From positions 550,035-614,034 of the forward strand of contig BCJX01000008.1 of assembly GCA_001600415.1 (NCBI GenBank): 64,000 nucleotides of DNA. The letters run 5' to 3'. The position numbers and the translations under genes were made by a program. Each line of letters begins with the position of its first letter. Positions within the stretch are counted from its first letter, which is position 1. A model generated the notes under the pieces. The model had not been told where the DNA came from, did not search any database, and saw only the letters and a program-made list of their open reading frames with translations. This stretch comes from Pascua guehoae. Lineage: Eukaryota; Basidiomycota; Tremellomycetes; Trichosporonales; Trichosporonaceae. Below, one piece after another: positions 55,765-64,000 of this stretch.

Positions 55765-56028
55765 GGTGCTGGGCTTGTGTGAACCTGGGACCTGAAAGAA
55801 TGGCTTTGGCAAGATGTTGAATGCAGTAGCTTGCAGTTTGTCGATGAAGAAGCATGGAAGTCGATGATAGTGACCTGTGCCAGTCTGAGATTGCTTGGAA
55901 GCGATAAGGTCGCAGTGACGTCATGAAAATCACCCTTCCCCAACTCTGGCAACCCTGCTGCTGATCAAACGCGTTACTCGTCACTCCAGCCCACTTCCTG
56001 CATCCTCCTTCTTGCACTCTCATCAACA
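55765..56028. promoter_or_regulatory. Divergent promoter region, FAD oxidase / cytosine deaminase 2
   Basis: 264 bp between two outward-facing start codons; no specific site is claimed. Confidence 0.5.
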
Positions 56029-59000
56029 ATGCCCGTCACGCCCGCAGACTATCAGAAGTACATGGATATGTGAGCCATGGATCTCGTTCGTTGCAACGCT
56101 CATCCCAGCGCCAAGGAGCAGGCGCGAAAGAGCCTGGCTGAAGGCGGCTGTCCCATTGGGTACGTTCCCTTCGCAGATGTCTAGCGGCGGGCTCGACATG
56201 GTCCGCGTGGCAGATCTGGTCGCCAGTGGCCTTGAATGAGCAAGGATGTCTGTAGCCTGGTCGTTGAAACATCAGTGACGACAGTCATGGCCATCACCGT
56301 TGTCCTCCCTTTTGCGGCAAGCAAAGGGGCAAGCTTCTCGCACACCTCTCCTCCGTCCAACCGTCCCCGCTCCACTTCCTCTGGACCATCCCCGCCCTCC
56401 ACTCTAACAACCAGAGCATGCCTCGTCCACCTCCCCACCGGTGAGGTCCTCGGCAAGGGCCACAACGAGATGAAGCAAAATGACTCGCTCATCCTGCACG
56501 CCGAAATGGTTGCCCTCCAGAACGCGGGGCGCGCAAAGGGTGTAACGGCGGCCACACTACGCGAGTGTGCCATGTTTACGACGCTTAGTGCGTGTCCCAT
56601 GTGCTCGGGGGCAATCGTGCTCTACAAGCTCAAGATGGTGAGTACGAGTGCTTGTTGTTGGCGTATGTCAGTGGTACTTGGGGCCGGGGGTGGGGTTCGG
56701 TTATCAGGGTCGCGTGTCGCAAGGTGAAAGCATGCCAAGAGGCATCTAGTGGCTTGCCTCGTAGCCCCAAAGACTGCTTTGCCGCATACATGCTCTGCAT
56801 AATACTGTAGTGTCAGCAGTCAGCTACTTTGTCAGTTTGTGCTACCAGCCTACCACGCTACTCCATGCACTGTACCATACTGTAGTTGATGGCACAAGTT
56901 CGGCCGCCGAGGCACCCCAGCCCCGAATCGGCTATGGGCGTTACGGCCGTCCCGGCTCATCGTGGGTGATTGACCCGGTGACGGTTTCCGGCATCGCTAA
57001 AAGCCGTCTGGCGGCCAAGTCCGACCTAGGCTGCTCCCACAAGTACTTAGGTGCGCCTTAGCCGACGACGCTCCCACCCTCCTCGTGCATTCCTCCTCCA
57101 ACTGCACTACACAACCTACCATGGCGGCCCCTCTCGACTTCAAGGACCTCGTTGTCATTGTCACCGGCGGCGGTGGCGGCCTCGGCCGGTCGTGAGTAAT
57201 GTCCCCGGGATACATGGCATGCCGTGCTGACAGTCGTCCGTTCTGGTTCTCCCGTGCCATCGCTGCTTTGCACACCCGCTCCACCGCGCTTCACAAACTC
57301 GCCGCCTTACTCTACGACCATGCAGGTACTCGCACATGTACGGCAAGGCCGGCGCCAAGGTCGTTGTCAACGACGTGTCGCAGCAGAACGCCCAAAAGGT
57401 CGTCGACGAGGTCAAGGCTGGTGAGTAACGCGACTACTAGGCTTCCCACACGTCGCTAACGACCAGCTGGCGGCCAGGCGATTGCGGCGGTCGGCTCTGT
57501 CCTCGACGGCCAGGCCATTGTCGACCAGGCCGTCAAGGCGTTTGGCACTGTCCACGTGCTGATCAACAATGCCGGCGTGCTGCGCGACCGGTCGTTCCGC
57601 AAAATGTCGGAAAAGGAGTTCAACGACGTCTACGACATTCACATCCGCGGCGCGTATGCCATGACCAAGGCGGTCTGGCCCCTCTTCCGCCAACAAAAGT
57701 TTGGTCGCATCGTCAACACGTCGTCCCCCGCGGGCGTGTACGGTAACGGTGGCCAGACAAACTACTCGGGTGCCAAGATGGCGCTCATCCTCTTTGCCGA
57801 TGTGCTTTCCAAGGAGGGCACAAAGTACAACATCCGCGCCAACACTATTGCTCCTGTGAGTGTGCCTGTTGTGTGTGGAGAGTTACATACTGACACTCCA
57901 AGCTGGCAGCGTCGGCCATGACCGAGACGGTCATGACCCCCGAGGTCCTCTCGCACCTCGACCCCGCGCACGTCGCGCCGCTCGTCGGTGTGCTCACTGC
58001 ACGCAACGGCCCCGAGGTCGCTGGACGCCTGTTTGAGGTCGGCGCGGGCTACTTTGCCGAGACGCGCTGGCAGCGCTCTGAGGGCTACGTGTGGAAGACG
58101 GACGACTCGTTTACGCCGTCTGCTGTCGACCTCAACTGGGCAAAGGTCGGCGACTTTTCCAAGAACGTCCAGCTGCCCGCCAAGGGTGGTCCCGAGCGCA
58201 TGGCGTCGATCATCAAGCTCCAGCCCTCGCTCAAGCCCAACCAGCAGGGCCCTCCCCCGGCGCCGTCCTTCAAGGGCTACACTGTCATCATTACGGGTGC
58301 GGGCAACGGTCTTGGCGCAGCGTACGCGCGCTACATTGCGCGCTTTGGCGGCAACGTCGTTGTCAACGACATCAACCAGGAGGCTGCGCAAAAGGTCGTC
58401 GACGACGTCAACCGCCTCGGCGGCCGCGGTGCGGTCGCGATCGGCTCTGTCGAGGACGACGCCGAAAAGATTGTAAAGGTGGCCGTTGACAACTTTGGCA
58501 CGGTCCACGCGCTCATCAACAATGCGGGTATCCTTCGCGACAAGGCGTTTGTCAACATGACGCCCGAGCTGTTCAACTCTGTGCTCAACATCCACGTCCG
58601 CGGATCGTGGAAGATGGCAAAGGCCGTGTGGCCCATCATGCACGCCAACAACTATGGCCGTATCCTCAACACGGCCTCGCCCAACGGCGTCGTCGGCGCC
58701 CACGGCCAGGCAAACTATGGTACCGCCAAGGCGGCCATTATCGGTTTCACAAAGGCGCTCGCGATCGAGGGCAAGAAGAACAACATTTACGTCAACGCCC
58801 TCGCGCCCTCGGCCGGCACGGCCATGACCGCCACCGTCTGGGGCAAGGAGCTCCTCGACACGTTCAAGGCAGAATACGTCGCGCCCATCGCCACCTACCT
58901 CGCCTCCCAGGAGTGCAAGGACACGGGCGAGACCATCGAGTCGTTTGGCGGCTACGCCGCTCAGTACCGCTGGCAGCGCACCTTTGGCGTCGTCTTCCCC

Positions 59001-59578
59001 AACGACCGCCCCCCGTCCCCCGACCAGCTCGTCGCGCGCTGGGAGGACGTTGTCCGCTTTGACGGCCGCGCAACCAACCCCAAGAACAGCGGCGAGGCGC
59101 GCGTCCAGATCCACGCAAACTTTAACAACCTCTCGGGCGGCAAGGCCAAGCTCTAGGCGGCGGGTCTGGGTCGAGGTTCGGGCTCGAGCTCGAGCTCGAG
59201 TTCCAGGACGGCGATGTTCTGTGTCATGGCAGAAGCAAAATTGTAGCAGTGTGTAATGCGGAGAAGTATCGTGTCAGCAGACGTGCGTCAGGAGACGAGG
59301 CTGGTTTGGTGCACGTTGGCTCGGTCAGAGTCGGATTTACACAAGCTCCCCACATCGCCCCACCCCGCCCAGAGATGTAACCCCACCAATGTACTGACGC
59401 CCACAAGGTCCTTATGGCCGAGAACGCCAACACAAAGGACGGCGGCGTCTTTGGCGAGGGCATGCTCGCGTCCGCCGGGATCCCCGTAACGAATCTCGAG
59501 GACACAGAGAGCACACAGATGCTCAAGCAGTGGATTGACAGTCCCGAGGGGAGGCAGATGTGGTGGGGCGACGACTGA
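56029..59578 (+). CDS. Cytosine deaminase (FCY1-like), copy 2, last exon beyond a nested gene
   Basis: Exons 56029-56069, 56109-56159, 56415-56637 and 59408-59578 join in phase for 161 aa. The N-terminus MPVTPADYQKYMDIAKEQAR and exon joints match copy 1 almost exactly. Zinc ligands are HAE (in ILHAEMVALQNAG) and SACPMCSGA, here without the microexon. Exon 3 ends YKLKM at the same position where copy 1 ends YKIPV. The missing C-terminus appears 2.77 kb downstream: VLMAENANTKDGG...TNLEDTESTQMLKQWI, ending MWWGDD, preceded by a tactgac branch point and an aag acceptor. A whole Fox2-like gene (57121-59156) lies between on the same strand. Either it is nested in the last intron or the deaminase has been split and is dead. 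If exon 3 reads through its donor the protein stops at 56727, lacking the C-terminus. Confidence 0.65.
56638..57120. other. Upstream region of the nested Fox2-like gene
   Basis: Starts with the gtgagt donor of deaminase 2 exon 3. No further deaminase sequence here; it should hold the promoter of the dehydrogenase gene. Confidence 0.5.
57121..59156 (+). CDS. Peroxisomal Fox2-like protein: two short-chain dehydrogenase domains, no hydratase domain, AKL end
   Basis: Related to the fungal multifunctional beta-oxidation enzyme (3-hydroxyacyl-CoA dehydrogenase part). Exons 57121-57191, 57326-57420, 57467-57855 and 57903-59156 join in phase for 602 aa. Domain A has VVIVTGGGGGLGRS, LINNAGVLRDRSF, TSSPAGVYG and catalytic YSGAK. 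Domain B (from about residue 309) has VIITGAGNGLGAAYARY, LINNAGILRDKAF, TASPNGVVG and YGTAK. The protein ends GGKAKL; AKL fits the peroxisomal PTS1 consensus. Yeast Fox2 is about 900 aa with a C-terminal MaoC-type hydratase; here the frame stops just after domain B and no hydratase sequence follows. A separate hydratase gene elsewhere is inferred. It sits inside the proposed last intron of deaminase 2. Confidence 0.92.
59157..59407. other. 3' flank of the Fox2-like gene, end of the proposed long intron
   Basis: Contains a gctcgag run and ends with the tactgac branch point and acceptor of the deaminase 2 last exon. Confidence 0.5.
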
Positions 59579-60268
59579 CGGTTGGAGTATGCGACGATTT
59601 AGCTGCCAAGTGGATTGTAAATGAAAGTGGAATCGCATTTTTGGTGATGTCTGTTGATTTTTGCCACTGCGTGGCCCCACACAAGGAAGGCCGGTGTGGC
59701 GATCAGTGTGGACAAGACTGTGTGCTTGACCTTCCTTTTTGTCACTCTTCCTTCCTTTGCTTTTGTCACATTGCTCTTCCTTCTTCTCTTCCACTCTGCC
59801 CTTCTCTTCTTCCTCCAACTCTCTTCTCTCTAACTCTCTTCCCTCCGACTCTCTTCTTCCCTCCCACTCTCTTCTTCCCTTCCACTCTCTTCTTCTCTTC
59901 ACCTCTCTTATTCTCTTCTCCCTCCATTCCACGTCTCCCAACTCCTCGCAGCATCTCGCTGTTGACTATACTCAAGTCGTCGACGGTTATCACGCGCACC
60001 ACACCTCCCATTCCTCCAGCGCGCAGCATTCGTCTCGTCGCCACCAGCCCACCCAGCACGCAATCACAGGGTAAGTGATCACCCCCACTTGACTACTTCC
60101 TTGCTGACAGTTGATAGACCTCGGGTCTCTTGCGTACCACTACGATCACTTCCATTGCTGTCCCTTTCTCTCGTCGTTCATCGTCACGACTTGCCCAACA
60201 TTCCCCCACAAGGCGGAGCAGCAAAAATCCCAACCGGCCATCAGGACACCCCTTCCCTCACGTCGGCC
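59579..60268. other. Intergenic with a long pyrimidine tract
   Basis: 59735-59945 is almost pure C/T (ctcttcc-type repeats), upstream of F-box-like copy H; probably a promoter or leader. The open frame of copy H extends back to 60089 without a better ATG. Confidence 0.55.
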
Positions 60269-61342
60269 ATGTCTTCTACACACGTCATGCTCAACCACAC
60301 TGCCTTTCCGCTCCTCATCGACCTCATTTTCGACTATGCGCCGCGCGCATCGCTCCTCGTCATGCGCAGCGTCTCGCGCGAGTGGCGCCGTCGTTCGGAT
60401 GAGATGCTAGCATGGCACCTCATTGTTCTCCCTCAGCTTTTCTACCAGGCTGCACCCATCATGACGTCACCTCATGGACGACTTCCATCTCTCCACCGCT
60501 ACCACTCCGAACTGCATGCACAACTTCACCGGTTGCAGGTGAGAAACACTGATCCGGACTGGAACTGGCACCGTGACATCCGGCAGGCAGTACCGATTGT
60601 GAAAGCGGCCCGGATACTGGAGATAATGCCCACTATGAGTTGCGAGCTCCTTGTGCGCTTGACCATTAGCAATACGCTGCGAGTCATCAAGATCGCCGCT
60701 CCTAAAAGTGCCTGGGTTTACAAATTGGACCCAATCCTGGTACCGACAGTAATCACGTTCTCCCATTTCAATCACCCGGGACGATACGACTATGAGACGG
60801 GAGACGGGGAGTGCACGACTTTCTCCATAATACGCCAATACTACGCAGGAAAGCGGTTCGTCCTCAGTATCTGCGTGCCCTGTCGGCTTCTCACCCCGCA
60901 TGAACTGGAGGGCATTGAGGCATTTCCTCACAATCCTGCGACACTCGAGCATGTCGTCCTCATTTTCAGCAAGCACGCACCCATAACCCTTGAAGAAAGT
61001 CATCAACCACCGGCAACTTTGAAACCCCTCCACATTATCGCCAATGCTTTCCGCACTGCTGTTTCCAAGACGGTCAAATTTACACTTGTCGGGGTGGAGA
61101 CGGTCAATCGCAGCTGGCTCGGATTCTCTGACGATCTCGCGGACGACGACCTCGTTTCCGCCGTGGCTGCCGCCGTGCGGGGTCTGGTCGTCGAAGCGCG
61201 AGCTACCCGCAAACTCGACTGGAGCGACCACGACATCGACGAGATTGCGAACGCGGTTGAGATTCTTACGCACGACGAATACAAGGCACGCGTGGGCGAC
61301 GAGCAGTATGTGTTTGAGACGGTAGAGGATGGTGAGGCGTAG
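60269..61342 (+). CDS. F-box-like family protein, copy H
   Basis: A single-exon 357-aa member. The start was taken at ATG 60269 (MSSTHVMLNHTAFPLLID), which puts the F-box-like module at the N-terminus as in copy I. The module reads FPLLIDLIFDYAPRASLLVM, then RSVSREWRRRSDEMLAWHLIV. The middle family motif is ATLEHVVLIFSKHAP with VKFTLVGVE, and the C-terminal signature is WSDHDIDEIANAVEIL...DEYKARVGDEQYVFE. No substrate-binding repeats are recognisable. No palindromic element lies in or near it. An SCF adaptor role is inferred only. Confidence 0.72.
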   Translation: MSSTHVMLNHTAFPLLIDLIFDYAPRASLLVMRSVSREWRRRSDEMLAWHLIVLPQLFYQAAPIMTSPHGRLPSLHRYHSELHAQLHRLQVRNTDPDWNWHRDIRQAVPIVKAARILEIMPTMSCELLVRLTISNTLRVIKIAAPKSAWVYKLDPILVPTVITFSHFNHPGRYDYETGDGECTTFSIIRQYYAGKRFVLSICVPCRLLTPHELEGIEAFPHNPATLEHVVLIFSKHAPITLEESHQPPATLKPLHIIANAFRTAVSKTVKFTLVGVETVNRSWLGFSDDLADDDLVSAVAAAVRGLVVEARATRKLDWSDHDIDEIANAVEILTHDEYKARVGDEQYVFETVEDGEA

Positions 61343-62166
61343 TGTTCGGCATTATGAGAGGGGAGGGGCAGCCAGGGCTCTTGGAGATGCACAGGTCCGG
61401 AGCGATTGGATTTCGAGCATAGTTCTATTAAACAATGGTGCGTAGATTCTGCGGCAAGAACTTGCTTGGCATGTCGGCAATTCCTACACACTGGCCCCTG
61501 TTCTCTGCAGAGTTTTGTGCTCTGCACAGACCGCCAGGCAGCTACAGCCGGCGGCGGTCTGGTGACACGCTAACAGTGCACCCCTTGGCTATCATTTGTC
61601 ATTTGGCACATGTCCCAGTTGCTGCATGCTGCAGCTGTCCTCGTGTGGCGTCGTGTGCGCAACAGCTGTATGCGCACACGCCGTGCACGCCACAGCATGC
61701 ACAGCACGTCTCTGATTCATGGTTGGGACAGCTCTGCTTCCGCTCGCACCGATACGAGTCTATACATAAGGGCTGTACGACTTATCCTCGCCCTCGGTTC
61801 TGTCCATTCTTCTTTCTCCTTGTTCTTTCTCCTTTCTGCGCATTCTCCGTCTCCTTTTCCCTCCCTCTTGCTATCGTGACCCATTTTCACGGCCAAGCTT
61901 TCGCTTTGTCCACCTGTGGTCGTTCTGCTTCAAGCCGTCACGTTGGCCGTCAACGTATCATTGCCCGCTATCACTCTCCTCGGTTCCATTACCAGTTCGT
62001 TCTCAATCTGAGCTCGTATCACACAACAAAACCTGACTTCCCCAGCGCGCTCCCCCCCAGTCGCCACGGTTGGTCGCCCCACGACTGTACTCTGCCGCAC
62101 GGGCCCTCTCCGCCAAACCCGCCTACTTCTCGACCCACACGTGCCTCCACTTTTGCGGCATTCACA
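61343..62166. other. Intergenic between copies H and I
   Basis: The frame of copy I is open upstream to 61435, but this part has no family resemblance and is pyrimidine-rich near 61800-61880. It is probably promoter and leader. Confidence 0.5.
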
Positions 62167-63321
62167 ATGATCGACGAGGCATTCTATCCGCATATCATCG
62201 ATCTAATCTTTGCCTATGCGCCGCGCGAGTCGCTCTTGGTCATGCGCGCGGCCTCGCATGATTGGTGCCGCCGTACAGACGGTATTCTCGCCGAGCACCT
62301 GATCCTGCGAGGCTCAAATTCGCCAAAGCGGACGCAGGCTTGCATGAGCCTTCACGGACGCCTTCCGTCCGCCGAGCCCCTTTTCAGAAGCATCGATGAG
62401 GGCGGCGCAGGCTGCGACTGGGGCTCAAACTCGACTACTCTGTTTGCGGGCTGTGACGAGAATGCCGCTGCGACACGGTTTTACGACTCGTTGGCACATG
62501 TCCGGGTATTGGAAATGGACACTCTTCCGGGCGAGCATCCACCGGTCGCGCAGTACGCCAACCTCCAAGTTGTCAAGCTTTTGGGCTTGTTTCCCCCCTC
62601 TGGGCGAGGCCGTGCTTCGGGAACATTGGCCAACCCGTGGACACAGGCACCGACCGTGATTGCCTTTTCGGCACTCATACTCGACGACAATCACCAACTC
62701 TGTGCCTATGTCCGACAAGACTTTGTCCCTCGGCAGCGGTTCGTCCTGAATATCTTCGACCTTATCGTCCCTGAGTCATGGCCAGTGGGCGGTGTCAAGC
62801 CACTCATGGGCCTGCCCGAGACGCTCGAGCACGTCGTCTTCATTCTGCATCTGTACAAAATTTGGGGCCCGGAGTCGCCTCCTCCAGATGATTCGCCTCG
62901 CTACCCGCTGCGATCGCTCTGTATCGTCGCCGACGCCCTCATGGCCTGCATTTCAGAGACGATCACGATCACCATTGTTCGGCCCGAGGAAATGGAGAGG
63001 TGCGGATACACCACCCCTCTACCCCCCGCCGAGCTGCCCTCGACCACGGCGGCTACCCTGCGGGACCTCGTCCGCCAGGCCAGTGAGACGCGCCATCTGG
63101 GTTGGAACAACGACGACGTGCACCGCTTGGCAAGCGCCGTCCAGGTTCTTACGCACCGTGAGTATTCCTGTCTCGTCGGCCAAAGACAGTACGAGTACGA
63201 GGTGGATCAGTTCGCAAGCGACCTGACCGGATTATGGTTGGGATACGGCCCCCCCCCACAACGAAAATGCTCGACAATGGCGTTGATGCTTGCTCTATGC
63301 TCGACAGTGGGCCTCACGTAG
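62167..63321 (+). CDS. F-box-like family protein, copy I
   Basis: A single-exon 384-aa member starting at MIDEAFYPHIIDLIFAYAPR (ATG 62167). The module continues ESLLVMRAASHDWCRRTDGI. It shares with copy H the block QRFVLNIFDL...LPETLEHVVFIL, so H and I are tandem relatives about 0.8 kb apart. The C-terminal signature is WNNDDVHRLASAVQVL...REYSCLVGQRQYEYE, followed by about 35 extra residues absent from H. Function unknown beyond the F-box-like pattern. Confidence 0.72.
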   Translation: MIDEAFYPHIIDLIFAYAPRESLLVMRAASHDWCRRTDGILAEHLILRGSNSPKRTQACMSLHGRLPSAEPLFRSIDEGGAGCDWGSNSTTLFAGCDENAAATRFYDSLAHVRVLEMDTLPGEHPPVAQYANLQVVKLLGLFPPSGRGRASGTLANPWTQAPTVIAFSALILDDNHQLCAYVRQDFVPRQRFVLNIFDLIVPESWPVGGVKPLMGLPETLEHVVFILHLYKIWGPESPPPDDSPRYPLRSLCIVADALMACISETITITIVRPEEMERCGYTTPLPPAELPSTTAATLRDLVRQASETRHLGWNNDDVHRLASAVQVLTHREYSCLVGQRQYEYEVDQFASDLTGLWLGYGPPPQRKCSTMALMLALCSTVGLT

Positions 63322-64000
63322 AACTTGGTATATGTGGTGCACTGGTGGTTGTGCATGTAACGAGTGATGTCTACCCCCCTCGAGTGTAGAAATAACCGCC
63401 GCGCACTCTCGTTTGCGCCACGAAAGAGCTCCCTGGAATGGGACGCAAGACACAATATGGAATGGAGCTGGGGACCAACGAGTACATGGCAGTCATTGGA
63501 GGTACAATGTGTTGTAGTGAGTGATAGAGCGATGCAAAGAACGAAAGCGCGCCTAGTATAATAGAGTGCGTGGCCGCTCGAGCGTACGTGCGCCGGGCGT
63601 GCCCTTGCGCGTGTGTGCGCGTGCGAGACTCGAGTTCTGACAACACAATGGAAACCAATGTCGAGTGCTGCGCAAGTGCGTGGGGGTAGCCAAAGTGCAT
63701 CCCAAGGGGTTTGGGCAAGGATGCAGCAGTCACATTTTGCGTTGATTCTGCACCCCACACAGCCATCGTCGTGGCACGGCACTCATTGTGATTCTACTTG
63801 GGCATACATCTATTTTATTCTTCTCTTCTTTCTCTGCATCTCTCTCCCTCTATCTCTCTCTCGCTCTCTCCACCTCTCTTCTCTCTACATCTCTCTACCT
63901 CTCTCTACCTCTCTCTCTATCTCTCTCTATATCTCTCTACCTCTCTCTATATCTCTCTACCTCTCTCTACCTCTCTCTACCTCTCTCTACCTCTCTCTAC
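63322..64000. other. 3' flank ending in a pyrimidine microsatellite
   Basis: No gene seen. From about 63815 to the window end the sequence is ctctctac/ctctctat repeats. Confidence 0.6.
63815..64000 (+). repeat. Pyrimidine-rich microsatellite (ctctctac-type), continues past window end
   Basis: Tandem 8-12-bp ctctctac and ctctctctac units become regular toward base 64000. Confidence 0.92.

Noticed and set aside
57762..59114. 450-aa open frame on the minus strand
   Set aside because: It is antisense to the Fox2-like coding sequence, shows only mirrored codon composition and has no motif; a shadow of high GC codon bias.
61435..62166. N-terminal extension of F-box-like copy I
   Set aside because: Open frame only; no family similarity, pyrimidine-rich, and paralogue H starts at the equivalent of 62167.

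Overview
The window is nuclear DNA of a GC-rich, intron-rich fungus. I infer a basidiomycete yeast, most likely Tremellomycetes and possibly Trichosporonales. The grounds are GT-AG introns of only 34-60 nt with CTRAY branch points crowded against the acceptor, a CYP505-type P450-reductase fusion, a HOG-type MAP kinase kinase and MON2. The genus is not determined. All exon models were built by hand from splice motifs, reading phase and family resemblance.

Layout: 43-1261 (+) 3' part of an FAD monooxygenase; 2486-6098 (+) CYP505-like P450/reductase fusion; 8835-11439 (+) long-chain acyl-CoA synthetase; 12529-19354 (-) four members of one F-box-like family, one of them broken; 20041-22189 (-) D-3-phosphoglycerate dehydrogenase; 23101-25007 (-) an unrelated F-box gene; 25227-25538 a 57-bp tandem repeat with a 50-N assembly gap; 25748-27845 (+) aspartic protease with an Asn/Gln/Trp-rich tail; 28351-29338 (-) cytosine deaminase; 29692-35112 (+) MON2; 35473-37094 (-) bZIP factor; 41407-42750 (+) another F-box-like gene with a decayed relative near 44.8-45.2 kb; 49957-52279 (+) PBS2-like MAPKK; 52784-55764 (-) FAD-dependent amino-acid-oxidase-type enzyme; 56029-59578 (+) a second cytosine deaminase whose last exon lies beyond a complete Fox2-like gene (57121-59156); 60269-61342 and 62167-63321 (+) two more F-box-like genes. 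The segments 37.1-41.4 kb and 45.2-49.9 kb look gene-poor.

Three things stand out. (1) A short GC-rich palindromic element, core GACCCCCCGCAGGGGGGTC, occurs at least 30 times between 1.3 and 29.1 kb, usually as pairs 44-45 bp apart. I saw none in the remaining 35 kb. It sits just after stop codons, in introns, in frame inside two F-box-like genes, and in place of the middle of a third. A duplicated stretch beside the acyl-CoA synthetase gives an occupied/unoccupied site comparison, and paired arm changes keep the palindrome intact. (2) The second cytosine deaminase appears to be split across a 2.8-kb intron holding a whole peroxisomal dehydrogenase gene on the same strand, at an intron position shared with the first deaminase. 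(3) A lineage-specific F-box-like family has about eight copies or relics here, with a conserved C-terminal signature.

The genes do not form one pathway. Fatty-acid functions recur (CYP505, acyl-CoA synthetase, Fox2-like), as do pyrimidine salvage and amino-acid metabolism, but they are scattered.
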